Assembly: GCF_003665435.1 (NCBI RefSeq)
Contig: NZ_CP023407.1
Span: 2,108,001 to 2,172,000 of the forward strand
Length of the DNA: 64,000 nt
Direction: 5' to 3'
Source: Streptomyces fungicidicus
Lineage (GTDB): Bacteria; Actinomycetota; Actinomycetes; Streptomycetales; Streptomycetaceae
This document shows positions 24,775-33,405 of this stretch, one piece after another. The notes beneath the pieces are model-generated. The model had not been told where the DNA came from, did no database searches, and saw only the letters and a list, made by a program, of their open reading frames with translations. Both the position numbers and the translations under genes were made by a program. How positions within the stretch are numbered: the stretch's first letter is position 1; the number at the start of each line of letters is the position of its first letter.

Positions 24775-25131
24775 TCAGCTGAAGGAGTCGCCGCAGGCGC
24801 AGGAGCCGGTGGCGTTCGGGTTGTCGATCGTGAAGCCCTGCTTCTCGATCGTGTCGACGAAGTCGATGGTGGCGCCGCCCAGGTAAGGGGCGCTCATGCG
24901 GTCGGTGACGACCTTCACGCCGTCGAAGTCCTTCTGCACGTCGCCGTCGAGCGAGCGCTCGTCGAAGAAGAGCTGGTAGCGCAGGCCGGAGCAGCCGCCG
25001 GGCTGGACGGCGACACGCAGGGCGAGGTCGTCACGGCCTTCCTGGTCGAGCAGGGCCCTGACCTTGGACGCGGCGGCGTCGGTCAGGACGATGCCGTCGG
25101 TGACGGTGGTGGTCTCGTCCGATACGGACAT
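24775..25131 (-). CDS. erpA: Iron-sulfur cluster insertion protein (HesB/IscA/ErpA)
   Basis: A 118-residue A-type Fe-S carrier. The three cluster-binding cysteines are in place: GCSGLRYQ and the C-terminal GSCACGDSFS. It would take Fe-S clusters from the assembly machinery and deliver them to apo-proteins. The divergent neighbour NadA is a 4Fe-4S enzyme, and LipA (about 37 kb away) is another likely client. The two genes share a 285-bp promoter region with three similar inverted repeats, which suggests joint control. Confidence 0.93.
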   Translation of the reverse strand: MSVSDETTTVTDGIVLTDAAASKVRALLDQEGRDDLALRVAVQPGGCSGLRYQLFFDERSLDGDVQKDFDGVKVVTDRMSAPYLGGATIDFVDTIEKQGFTIDNPNATGSCACGDSFS

Positions 25132-25315
25132 CTACATCTCTCCCGGGTTGTACGGAGACTGCTTGCCGACGGTTGCAACCGGCGGGACCGCGGATTCATT
25201 CCGGGCCGGGCGCGTGTTTTCCTCGCCTCCCTCCTCATGCTCGCACACGCCGTGCGGAGCGGAAACCGGCTCCCGCGGGGCCCCGGGGGAATGGATCGGC
25301 GCCCGCCGGGATTCA

Positions 25316-25385
25316 CGTCACATGGACGCTATGGCCGTCGTCAAAGTGACGTGAACCGGTTATGATAGATAGCGTCATTTCGACG
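25316..25385. promoter_or_regulatory. Three CGTC-N5-GACG boxes in the erpA/nadA divergent promoter
   Basis: Three 13-bp inverted repeats of the same form lie at 25316-25328, 25339-25351 and 25373-25385, with starts 23 and 34 bp apart. The middle one has 5-bp arms (CGTCA-AAG-TGACG). A nadA promoter is recognisable: TCGTCA at 25338-25343, a 17-bp spacer and TATGAT at 25361-25366. The middle box therefore overlaps the -35 and spacer, and the third covers the expected start site, an arrangement suited to repression. Confidence 0.6.
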
Positions 25386-25416
25386 AGAAGTCGCCAGAAC
25401 AGAAAGGGTGCGTGTC

Positions 25417-26601
25417 GTGACCACCGCCCAGACCCGGGAGCTCGACGTACAGCCGACGCCCCTCGCCCTGCTGCTCCTCGGCCGTGAGGCCGACCCGAGG
25501 AGCGAGCGAGGTGTGGAGTGTCCCGGCGACCTCCCCTCGCCGTCCGACCCCGATCTGGTGGAGCGCGCCCGCGCCGCCAAGGAGAAGCTCGGGGACAAGG
25601 TCTTCGTGCTCGGCCACCACTACCAGCGGGACGAGGTCATCCAGTTCGCCGACGTCACGGGCGACTCCTTCAAGCTGGCCCGGGACGCCGCCGCGCGGCC
25701 GCAGGCCGAGTACATCGTGTTCTGCGGTGTGCACTTCATGGCCGAGTCCGCGGACATCCTCACCGGCGACGACCAGAAGGTGGTCCTGCCCGACCTCGCG
25801 GCCGGCTGCTCGATGGCCGACATGGCCACCGCCGAGCAGGTCGCCGAGTGCTGGGACGTGCTGACCGAGGCCGGCGTGGCCGAGCAGGTCGTCCCCGTCT
25901 CGTACATGAACTCCTCCGCCGACATCAAGGCCTTCACCGGCAAGCACGGCGGCACCATCTGCACCTCCTCCAACGCCCGGCGCGCCCTGGACTGGGCCTT
26001 CGAGCAGGGCGAGAAGGTGCTCTTCCTCCCCGACCAGCACCTGGGCCGCAACACGGCGGTGCGGGACATGGGCATGTCCCTGGAGGACTGCGTCGTCTAC
26101 AACCCGCACAAGCCCAACGGCGGGCTGACGGCGGACGAGCTGCGCACCGCGAAGATGATCCTGTGGCGCGGCCACTGCTCGGTGCACGGCCGCTTCAGCC
26201 TGGACTCGGTGAACGACGTGCGCGAGCGCATCCCGGGCGTGAACGTGCTGGTCCACCCCGAGTGCCGGCACGAGGTCGTGGCCGCCGCGGACTACGTCGG
26301 GTCGACCGAGTACATCATCAAGGCGCTGGAGGCGGCCCCGGCCGGCTCCAAGTGGGCCATCGGCACCGAGCTGAACCTGGTCCGCCGGCTGGCGAACCGT
26401 TTCGCTGCCGAGGACAAGGAGATCGTCTTCCTCGACAAGACGGTCTGCTTCTGCTCCACCATGAACCGCATCGACCTCCCCCACCTGGTCTGGGCCCTGG
26501 AGTCCCTCGCCGAGGGCAACCTGGTCAACCGCATCGAGGTCGACAAGGAGACCGAGGCGTTCGCGAAGCTGGCGCTGGAGCGCATGCTGGCACTGCCGTA
26601 A
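25417..26601 (+). CDS. nadA: Quinolinate synthase
   Basis: A 394-residue enzyme that condenses iminoaspartate with dihydroxyacetone phosphate to quinolinate in NAD synthesis, using a 4Fe-4S cluster. Cys ligands are visible in FCGVHFMAESADIL, VHPECRHEV and KTVCFCSTMNR. I chose the GTG at 25417 over the one at 25408 because AAAGGG is correctly spaced only for the former. No nadB or nadC follows; nadA is alone, ending at a strong palindromic terminator. The promoter with its CGTC-N5-GACG boxes suggests control by NAD status or Fe-S status. Confidence 0.95.
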   Translation: MTTAQTRELDVQPTPLALLLLGREADPRSERGVECPGDLPSPSDPDLVERARAAKEKLGDKVFVLGHHYQRDEVIQFADVTGDSFKLARDAAARPQAEYIVFCGVHFMAESADILTGDDQKVVLPDLAAGCSMADMATAEQVAECWDVLTEAGVAEQVVPVSYMNSSADIKAFTGKHGGTICTSSNARRALDWAFEQGEKVLFLPDQHLGRNTAVRDMGMSLEDCVVYNPHKPNGGLTADELRTAKMILWRGHCSVHGRFSLDSVNDVRERIPGVNVLVHPECRHEVVAAADYVGSTEYIIKALEAAPAGSKWAIGTELNLVRRLANRFAAEDKEIVFLDKTVCFCSTMNRIDLPHLVWALESLAEGNLVNRIEVDKETEAFAKLALERMLALP

Positions 26602-26622
26602 CGCGAGGCAAGGCACACATGC

Positions 26623-26658
26623 GGAGGGGCGCCCCGTGGATCCACGGGGCGCCCCTCC
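26623..26658. terminator. Perfect 36-bp palindrome between nadA and the RND gene
   Basis: Two 18-bp arms (26623-26640 and 26641-26658) meet with no spacer, so the RNA would form a long stem with a minimal loop. It lies between convergent stops, 22 bases past nadA and 19 bases from the RND stop, and should stop transcription from both sides. Confidence 0.8.
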
Positions 26659-26676
26659 CTCGTACCGGCGCGGGTG

Positions 26677-29600
26677 TCAGACCTGGGCCGGCTCGGGGTC
26701 CTGCGAGGGCTCCGGCTGGGCGGGCACGCCCTTCTTCGCCGCGCGCTTCTTCGCCCGGCGCTCCTTGCGGAGCTCCAGCATCGCGTAGAGCGTCGGGACC
26801 AGGAGCAGGGTGAGCAGGGTCGACGTGATCAGGCCGCCGATGACCACCACGGCCAGCGGCTGGGCGATGAAGCCGCCCTCGCCGGTGACGCCGAGCGCCA
26901 TCGGGAGCAGGGCGAAGATGGTCGCCAGGGCCGTCATCAGGATCGGCCGCAGTCGGTGGCGGCCGCCCTCCAGCACCGCTTCGACGACGCCGTAGCCCTG
27001 CGCCCGGTACTGGTTGATCAGGTCGATCAGCACGATCGCGTTGGTCACCACGATGCCGATCAGCATCAGCATGCCGATCATCGCCGGGACGCCCATCGGG
27101 GTGCCGGTGACCAGCAGCAGGCCGATCGCGCCCGTGGCCGCGAACGGGATGGAGACCAGCAGGATCAGCGGCTGGGCCAGCGACCGGAAGGTGCCCACCA
27201 GCAGCATGAAGACGATCGCGATCGCGGCCAGCATCGCCAGGCCGAGGTTGGCGAACGCGTCGTCCTGGTCCTGGGACACACCGCCGATCTCCGCCGTCGC
27301 ACCCGCGGGGAGCGTCAGCGCGTCGATCTTCGACTGGAGGTCCGCGCTCACCGCGCCCGTGTTGTCGCCGCTCGGCTTCGCGGTGACGGTGGCCGCGCGC
27401 TGACCGTCGATCCGGGTCATCGAGACCGGGCCGTCCACCACCTCGACGGTGGCGATGTCGCCCAGCTTCACCGCGCCCAGCCGCAGGTTCTTCAGCTGAG
27501 CCACGGTCGTGGCCGGCTCGGCCGAGCGGATGACGACGTCGCGCTCGGTGTCGTCGAGGACCGCCTTGGCGGCCGGGGTGCCCTTCACCGACCGGGTGAC
27601 GGCCGCGCCGAGGGTCTGGTCGTCGAAGCCGGCCGCGGCGGCCTTGTCGTTGGCCTTCACCGAGACGCGGGGCACGCTCTGCGCCAGGTCGCTGGTGACG
27701 TCCGTGACGTCGTCCAGGGACGCCACCGCGTCCCGTACCTGGTCCGCCGCCTTGCGCAGCGTCTGGGCGTCGGCCGCCTTGACGGTCACGCTGAGGTCCT
27801 GGCTGCCGAAGCCGTCACCGGCCGCGATGGTGGTGGTGCCGGGGCCGTCGAGGCCGGCGAGCCCCTTCTCCAGGGCGTTCTGCACGTCGTCGGAGGAGGC
27901 GTCGTCCTCCAGCATCACCTGGTACGTCGCCTGGTTGGTGTCCGTACCGCCGCCGAAGGCGGCCATGAAGCCGGACGAACCGACCGTCACCTGGTAGTCC
28001 TTGACGCCCTCGGTGTCGCCGAGCAGCTTCTCGATCTTCTTCGCCTCGGCGTCGGTCGCCGCCAGGCTGGTGCCGGGCTCCAGCTCCTGCCGGACGGTGA
28101 GGACCTGCTGCTCGCCCTGGTCGAAGAAGTTGGTCTTCAGCAGCGGCGCCATGGCGAAGGTGCCGATCAGCACGACCACCGCGATGGCCACACTGGTCAG
28201 CCTGCGCCGGGTGGCGAAGCGCAGCACGGGGACGTAGAGGCGCTGCAGACGGCTCTTCGCCTCCTTCTCCTCCGCGAGCCGGCGCGCCTCCTCGGCGTCC
28301 TCCGGGGTGCCCTTCGGGGCCCGCAGGAACCAGTACGACAGGACGGGCACGACCGTCAGCGACACCAGCAGGGACGCCAGCAGCGCCGCCGTGACGGTGA
28401 GGCTGAAGGAGCCGAACAGTTCGCCCACCATGCCGCCGACCAGGCCGATCGGCAGGAAGACGGCGACCGTGGTGAGCGTCGAGGACGTCACCGCGCCAGC
28501 CACCTCGCGCACCGCGTTCATGATCGCCGCGTGGCGCTCCTCGCCGTAGCCGAGGTGGCGCTTGATGTTCTCCAGGACCACGATCGAGTCGTCCACGACC
28601 CGGCCGATGGCGATGGTCAGCGCGCCCAGCGTCAGCATGTTCAGGGACAGGTCGCGCGTCCACAGCACGATCAGGGCGAGGACCACGGACAGCGGGATGG
28701 ACACCGCCGTGACGAGGGTCGAGCGGACCGACGCCAGGAAGACCAGGATCACCAGGACGGCGAAGATCAGGCCGAGCGCTCCCTCGGTGGTCAGGCCGTC
28801 GATGGCCTTGGAGACCGCCGGGCCCTGGTCGCTGACGACCGTGAGGGTGGCGCCGTCGCCCAGGTCCTCGCGCAGCTCGGGGAGCTTGTCCTCGACGGCC
28901 TCGGAGATGGCGACCGCGCTGCCGTCGTGGTCCATCGTCGCCATCACGGCGAGGCTGGGCCTGCCGTTGGTGCGGGTGAGCGAGTCGGACCCGGCCTCCT
29001 CCTCCTTCACCGTGGCGACGTCGGCGAGGCGGACCGGCTTCCCCTTGCCGGGCTCGCCGGCGACCATCAGGTCCTCGATCTGCTTCAGCGAGGTGAGGCC
29101 GCCGCCGACCTGGACGGTGCGGTTGGCGCCGTCCTCGTCGAAGGAGCCGGCCGGGACGGTCGCGCCGCCGGCCTGGAGCGCCGCCGCCAGCGACTGCGCG
29201 GTGAGGCCGGCCTTCGCCAGCTTCGCGTCGTCGGGCGTGACGGTGACCTGGACGTCGCGGACGCCGTCCACGGTGACCTGGCCGACGCCGTCGATGCCCT
29301 CCAGCGCGGGCACCACGGTCCGGTCCAGACGGTCGGCGAGCGCCTGCTGGTCCGTGCCGGAGGTGACGGCGAGCACCACGGTCGGGATGTCGTCCGTGGA
29401 ACCGGCGACGACCTGCGGGTCCACTCCGTCCGGGAGGCGCGCGCCGGCCCGGTTGACGGCCTGCTGGACGTCGGCGACGAGCTGCTGGGTGTTGTTGCCG
29501 TAGTCGAAGGACGCCATGATCACGGCGTTGCCCTCGCTCGCCGTCGAGGTGACGCCGGAGATGCCGTCGACGGCGCCCAGGCTGTCCTCGATGGGTTCGA

Positions 29601-29793
29601 CGACCTGCTTCTCGACGACGTCCGGGGACGCGCCCTGGTAGGGCGCGATCACGGAGACCATGGGCAGTTCGATGGTGGGCAGCAGCTGCTGCTTGAGCTG
29701 GGGGATCGCGATCGCACCGAAGACGAGCGCGATGATCGACATCAGTCCGATCAGCGCCCGTTGCGCGAGGCTGAATCTGGACAGCCAGGACAT
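26677..29793 (-). CDS. RND efflux transporter permease (HAE1/AcrB-type)
   Basis: A 1038-residue protein of the resistance-nodulation-division superfamily. The layout is standard: an N-terminal helix (SLAQRALIGLMSIIALVFGA), a porter domain with YQGASPDVVEKQVVEPIE, a helix bundle with the proton-relay pair VVDDSIVVLENI, then the repeated half ending in GIVVTNAIVLIDLINQ and a basic tail. In monoderms such pumps (for example B. subtilis SwrC) export surfactants or antibiotics without an outer-membrane partner. No membrane-fusion protein gene is adjacent. It lies downstream of a kinase-regulator pair on the same strand with a 160-bp gap, so that system may control it. Confidence 0.92.
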   Translation of the reverse strand: MSWLSRFSLAQRALIGLMSIIALVFGAIAIPQLKQQLLPTIELPMVSVIAPYQGASPDVVEKQVVEPIEDSLGAVDGISGVTSTASEGNAVIMASFDYGNNTQQLVADVQQAVNRAGARLPDGVDPQVVAGSTDDIPTVVLAVTSGTDQQALADRLDRTVVPALEGIDGVGQVTVDGVRDVQVTVTPDDAKLAKAGLTAQSLAAALQAGGATVPAGSFDEDGANRTVQVGGGLTSLKQIEDLMVAGEPGKGKPVRLADVATVKEEEAGSDSLTRTNGRPSLAVMATMDHDGSAVAISEAVEDKLPELREDLGDGATLTVVSDQGPAVSKAIDGLTTEGALGLIFAVLVILVFLASVRSTLVTAVSIPLSVVLALIVLWTRDLSLNMLTLGALTIAIGRVVDDSIVVLENIKRHLGYGEERHAAIMNAVREVAGAVTSSTLTTVAVFLPIGLVGGMVGELFGSFSLTVTAALLASLLVSLTVVPVLSYWFLRAPKGTPEDAEEARRLAEEKEAKSRLQRLYVPVLRFATRRRLTSVAIAVVVLIGTFAMAPLLKTNFFDQGEQQVLTVRQELEPGTSLAATDAEAKKIEKLLGDTEGVKDYQVTVGSSGFMAAFGGGTDTNQATYQVMLEDDASSDDVQNALEKGLAGLDGPGTTTIAAGDGFGSQDLSVTVKAADAQTLRKAADQVRDAVASLDDVTDVTSDLAQSVPRVSVKANDKAAAAGFDDQTLGAAVTRSVKGTPAAKAVLDDTERDVVIRSAEPATTVAQLKNLRLGAVKLGDIATVEVVDGPVSMTRIDGQRAATVTAKPSGDNTGAVSADLQSKIDALTLPAGATAEIGGVSQDQDDAFANLGLAMLAAIAIVFMLLVGTFRSLAQPLILLVSIPFAATGAIGLLLVTGTPMGVPAMIGMLMLIGIVVTNAIVLIDLINQYRAQGYGVVEAVLEGGRHRLRPILMTALATIFALLPMALGVTGEGGFIAQPLAVVVIGGLITSTLLTLLLVPTLYAMLELRKERRAKKRAAKKGVPAQPEPSQDPEPAQV

Positions 29794-29953
29794 GGTCAGG
29801 GTCTCTTTTCCGTGGAGCGGCAGGAGTCCGGCAGGCGGGCGCGCACGTCGGCACCCGCTCTACACCCTGGGCCATGGCGAAGGGCCGATCCGTAGGCCAG
29901 AGGTCCGAATCCTCGTACGGCGCCTACTCCCGCCGCAGTACGCCCCGCGGCGG

Positions 29954-30637
29954 TCAGTCCACCCTCGGACGGACCAGCCCCGACTCGTAGGCGGTGACCA
30001 CCAGCTGGGCGCGGTCGCGGGCGCCCAGCTTGGCCATGGCCCGGTTGACGTGGGTCTTCACGGTCAGCGGACTGACCTCGAGGCGCTCGGCGATCTCGTC
30101 GTTGGAGTGGCCGCCGGCGACCTGCACCAGCACCTCCCGCTCCCGGACGGTGAGCGAGTCCAGCCGCTCGGCGCGGGCCGGGTCCCGGTCGGCCTCCGAG
30201 GTGCCCTCCTGCGCGAGGAAGCGGGCGATCAGGCCCTTGGTGGCCACCGGGGACAGCAGGGCCTCTCCCCCGGCCGCGATGCGGATGGCGTTCAGCATCT
30301 CGCCGGGCTCGGAGCCCTTGCCGAGGAAGCCGGAGGCCCCGGCCCGCAGCGACTGCACCACGTAGTCGTCGACCTCGAACGTCGTCAGTATCACCACCCG
30401 GACACCGGCGAGCTCCGGGTCCGCGCTGATCATGCGGGTGGCGGCGAGCCCGTCGGTGCCGGGCATCCGGATGTCCATCAGGACCACGTCGGCGCGCTCC
30501 TCCCGGGCCAGCCGGACCGCCTCGGCCCCGTCCGACGCCTCCCCCACCACCTCCATGTCCGGCTCGGAGTCGACGAGCACGCGGAAGGCGCTGCGCAGCA
30601 GTGCCTGGTCGTCGGCGAGCAGGACGCGGATCGTCAT
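29954..30637 (-). CDS. LuxR-family (NarL-type) response regulator
   Basis: A 227-residue two-component regulator. The receiver domain (about residues 1-120) has the acidic pair in LLADDQ, the phospho-acceptor Asp in VVLMDIRMPG and the switch region LTTFEVDDYV; the GKGSEP loop supplies the Lys. A linker leads to a C-terminal LuxR helix-turn-helix (LTVREREVLVQVAGGHSNDEIAERL). The ATG has CTGGAG upstream. It follows the kinase gene by 32 bp and precedes the RND pump gene, making it the likely activator or repressor of the pump. Confidence 0.93.
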   Translation of the reverse strand: MTIRVLLADDQALLRSAFRVLVDSEPDMEVVGEASDGAEAVRLAREERADVVLMDIRMPGTDGLAATRMISADPELAGVRVVILTTFEVDDYVVQSLRAGASGFLGKGSEPGEMLNAIRIAAGGEALLSPVATKGLIARFLAQEGTSEADRDPARAERLDSLTVREREVLVQVAGGHSNDEIAERLEVSPLTVKTHVNRAMAKLGARDRAQLVVTAYESGLVRPRVD

Positions 30638-30669
30638 ACGGGCTCCAGGGGCGTCGCGGTGGGCGTCGG

Positions 30670-31893
30670 TCAGGGGCGGTCGTCCCGAGCGCCGGACGTG
30701 CGGGTGATGACGGGCAGGATCGCATGGACGCGGAAACCGCCGCCGTAGCGGGGACCGGTGGTGAGGGTGCCGCCCAGCGCCGTGACGCGTTCGCGCATGC
30801 CGAGCAGTCCGTGTCCGCCGCCGGGGGCGTGGTCCTGGTCCTGGCCGGCGCCGTCGTCGAGGACGGTGATCTCGATCCGGGGCCCCACGCGTACGACGCT
30901 GACCTCGGCCCGGGCGTCGGCGCCGGCGTGCTTGCGCACGTTGGTCAGGGCCTCCTGGACGATCCGGTAGGCGGCCAGGTCGACGGCGGCCGGGAGGCCG
31001 GCGCCCTCGTCGCCGCGGGCGACCTCGACGGGCAGGCCGGCGCTGCGGAAGGTGCCGGCGAGTTCGTCGAGGCGGTCCAGGCCGGGCGCCGGTTCGGTGG
31101 GGGCCTCCGGGTCGCCGGACTGGCGCAGCAGGCCGACGGTGGCCCGCAGCTCGCCCAGGGCGGAGCGGCTGGCCTCGCGGACGTGGGCGAGGGCTTCCTT
31201 GGCCTGGTCGGGCCGTTTGTCCATGACATGGGCGGCGACTCCGGCCTGCACGTTGACCAGGGCGATGTGGTGGGCGACCACGTCGTGCAGATCGCGGGCG
31301 ATGCGCAGGCGTTCCTCGGCGACCCGGCGGCGGGCCTCCTCCTCGCGGGTGCGTTCGGCCCGCTCGGCGCGTTCCCGGATGGCCTGGACGAAGGCGCGGC
31401 GGCTGCGGACGGCGTCCCCGGCGGTGGCGCCGATACCGGTCCAGGCGAAGATCGCCAGGTTCTCCTGGGCGTACCAGGGCAGGGGGCCGGCCGCCATCGA
31501 GGCGCCGGTGAGGACGGTCGTGGTGAGCAGGCCGATCCGCCAGGTGGTGGGGCGGTCGGTGGTGGCGGCGACGGTGTAGAGCGCGATCACGGCGCACATG
31601 GCGACGGGGGCGCGGGGGTCGCCGGTGACGGACTCCACGACGGAGGCGCCCGAGGCGACGGCGAGCACGGTGCGGGGGGCGCGGCGGCGGAACACCAGCG
31701 CCGCGGCGGCCAGGGTCATCAGGACCAGGCTCAGGACGTCGGGCGTCCGTACTCCCCAGTCGATGCCCTCGGGGCCGTGCGGTTCGGCGAAGGAGCCGGC
31801 GACCATGCACGCGAGGACGCCTGCCGCGAGGGCCGCGTCCGCGGCGACGGGGTGCGCCCTCAGCTTGCGCCGGGCGCGGGTCAGGGTGCTCAC
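30670..31893 (-). CDS. NarL-type sensor histidine kinase
   Basis: A 407-residue kinase. The N-terminal 160 residues contain about five membrane helices with short loops and little extracellular sensor, suggesting that the signal is membrane-associated. A short coiled coil rich in Arg and Glu leads to the HisKA_3 dimerisation helix with the phospho-His in RIARDLHDVVAHH. The HATPase domain shows QEALTNVRKHAG and GHGLLGMRERV. The GTG start has no clear Shine-Dalgarno. It pairs with the adjacent regulator, and the order kinase-regulator-RND pump suggests a stress- or antibiotic-sensing unit. Confidence 0.92.
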   Translation of the reverse strand: MSTLTRARRKLRAHPVAADAALAAGVLACMVAGSFAEPHGPEGIDWGVRTPDVLSLVLMTLAAAALVFRRRAPRTVLAVASGASVVESVTGDPRAPVAMCAVIALYTVAATTDRPTTWRIGLLTTTVLTGASMAAGPLPWYAQENLAIFAWTGIGATAGDAVRSRRAFVQAIRERAERAERTREEEARRRVAEERLRIARDLHDVVAHHIALVNVQAGVAAHVMDKRPDQAKEALAHVREASRSALGELRATVGLLRQSGDPEAPTEPAPGLDRLDELAGTFRSAGLPVEVARGDEGAGLPAAVDLAAYRIVQEALTNVRKHAGADARAEVSVVRVGPRIEITVLDDGAGQDQDHAPGGGHGLLGMRERVTALGGTLTTGPRYGGGFRVHAILPVITRTSGARDDRP

Positions 31894-31989
31894 GGCCGTT
31901 TACGGTAGCCGGGTCCCCTCCCGGGGGCTGCGCCCCGGGCACCTTCCGGCCTGAACGGGGCCCGTCCCCGGACGCCGGACGGGCCGCGG

Positions 31990-32274
31990 CTACGCGGTGC
32001 CCGGGATGAGGCCCTCGTCGCTCAGGAGGTCCTGGACCTCCTTGAGCGTGGCGTCGGGGGACGGCAGGATCAGGTCGGAGGGTTCCAGGGAGTCGTCGGG
32101 CAGGGGCTCGCCGAGTTCGCGGACCTTGGCCAGCAGGGCCTGGAGGGTCGCGCGGAAGCCCGGACCGTCGCCGTTCTCCATCTCGGCGAGCAGTTCCTCG
32201 TCCAGCTCGTTGAGGTCGGCGAGCCGGCTCTCGGCCAGCGTCACCTGTCCCTCCCCCATGATCCGTACGATCAT
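31990..32274 (-). CDS. PspA-associated protein PspAA
   Basis: A 94-residue protein beginning MIVRIMGEGQVTLAESRLADLNELD, which matches the PspAA domain found next to PspA in many Actinobacteria, Archaea and other lineages. It is small, acidic and has no membrane segment. It likely binds PspA or modulates its membrane-repair function. It lies 37 bp downstream of pspA on the same strand, consistent with one operon. The end of the protein (LSDEGLIPGTA) is a flexible tail. Confidence 0.8.
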   Translation of the reverse strand: MIVRIMGEGQVTLAESRLADLNELDEELLAEMENGDGPGFRATLQALLAKVRELGEPLPDDSLEPSDLILPSPDATLKEVQDLLSDEGLIPGTA

Positions 32275-32311
32275 GTCGCCCTCCTCGGCGTGGCCCCTGC
32301 CGTCGTCGGCG

Positions 32312-33109
32312 CTACTGCTTGTCGAAGCGGGGGGTGTCCTGCGGCTGCTGCCGGGACTGCTCCTCGGTGCTGCCGCCCTCGATGGCCTGCTGTCCGCCGG
32401 AGGTGCCTCCGGCCAGCTCGGCCTTCATGCGCTGCAGCTCCAGCTCTACATCCGTACCACCGGAGAGCCGGTCCAGCTCGGCCTGGATGTCGTCCTTGTG
32501 CATCCCGGACTGGTCGTCCAGGGCGCCCGAGGCGAGCAGTTCGTCGATCGCGCCGGCCCGCGCCTGGAGCTGGGCGGTCTTGTCCTCGGCCCGCTGGATC
32601 GCCAGCCCGACGTCGCCCATCTCCTCGGAGATGCCGGAGAAGGCCTCCCCGATCCGGGTCTGCGCCTGGGCGGCGGTGTAGGTGGCCTTGATGGTCTCCT
32701 TCTTCGTGCGGAAGGCGTCCACCTTGGCCTGGAGGCGCTGGGCCGCGAGAGTGAGCTTCTCCTCCTCGCCCTGGAGGGTGGAGTGCTGCGTCTCCAGGTC
32801 CGTCACCTGCTGCTGGAGCGCGGCGCGGCGGGAGAGCGCCTCGCGGGCCAGGTCCTCGCGGCCGAGCGCGAGCGCCTTGCGGCCCTGGTCCTCCAGCTTG
32901 CCCGACTGGGACTGGAGCTGGTTGAGCTGGAGCTCCAGCCGCTTGCGCGAGGTGGCCACGTCGGCGACGCCGCGGCGGACCTTCTGGAGCAGCTCCAGCT
33001 GCTTCTGGTACGAGTAATCGAGGGTCTCGCGCGGGTCCTCGGCCCGGTCAAGGGCCTTGTTCGCCTTCGCGCGGAAGATCATCCCCATACGCTTCATGAC
33101 ACCGCTCAT
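32312..33109 (-). CDS. pspA: Phage shock protein A (PspA/IM30 family)
   Basis: A 265-residue coiled-coil membrane-stress protein. The start ATG at 33109 gives MSGVMKRMGMIFRAKANKALDRAEDP, the amphipathic N-terminal helix typical of PspA, and an AAGGGGG site lies about 11 bases upstream. Residues 25-220 form the heptad-rich helices of the ESCRT-III-like fold, and the C-terminus is a Gly/Gln/Glu-rich tail. PspA oligomerises on stressed membranes to limit proton leak. The associated PspAA gene is downstream. A hairpin at 33263-33295 lies in the upstream region shared with the divergent DUF3043 gene. Confidence 0.93.
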   Translation of the reverse strand: MSGVMKRMGMIFRAKANKALDRAEDPRETLDYSYQKQLELLQKVRRGVADVATSRKRLELQLNQLQSQSGKLEDQGRKALALGREDLAREALSRRAALQQQVTDLETQHSTLQGEEEKLTLAAQRLQAKVDAFRTKKETIKATYTAAQAQTRIGEAFSGISEEMGDVGLAIQRAEDKTAQLQARAGAIDELLASGALDDQSGMHKDDIQAELDRLSGGTDVELELQRMKAELAGGTSGGQQAIEGGSTEEQSRQQPQDTPRFDKQ

Positions 33110-33262
33110 GGGCTTCGCGCGCCCCCTTCTGACCGACTCCAGCTCCAGCACCTGCGACAGAACCCACAGTACGGGCCCTGCATCCATTACCGCACTGTTC
33201 GGGGACGGATGCGCTCATCCCCAAGGACGACTGACCGTCCTCCCGATCCGGCGTAGGGAGTA

Positions 33263-33295
33263 GGTGGTCCCCGGGGTCCGGCCGGGCGGACCACC
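33263..33295. promoter_or_regulatory. Hairpin-forming inverted repeat between pspA and the DUF3043 gene
   Basis: GGTGGTCC (33263-33270) pairs with GGACCACC (33288-33295), and CCGG/CCGG inside can extend the stem. It lies 154-186 bp upstream of pspA and 111-143 bp upstream of the divergent gene. It could be an operator or a structured leader; evidence is only the symmetry. Confidence 0.35.
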
Positions 33296-33405
33296 CGGAG
33301 AGCCGCGCAACGTCCCCCTCTGTCCTTTTGGAGACGTGCGGTGTTGCCGGATCGTTCCCCATGGGGCTGGGGTCCAACCCCGGGCACCCCGTACCCTTGG
33401 GTTTT

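Noticed and set aside
26674..29895. A 1073-codon plus-strand frame over the RND pump
   Set aside because: Its product is a His/Asp/Arg/Gly-rich mirror of the pump gene with no domain, a typical shadow frame.
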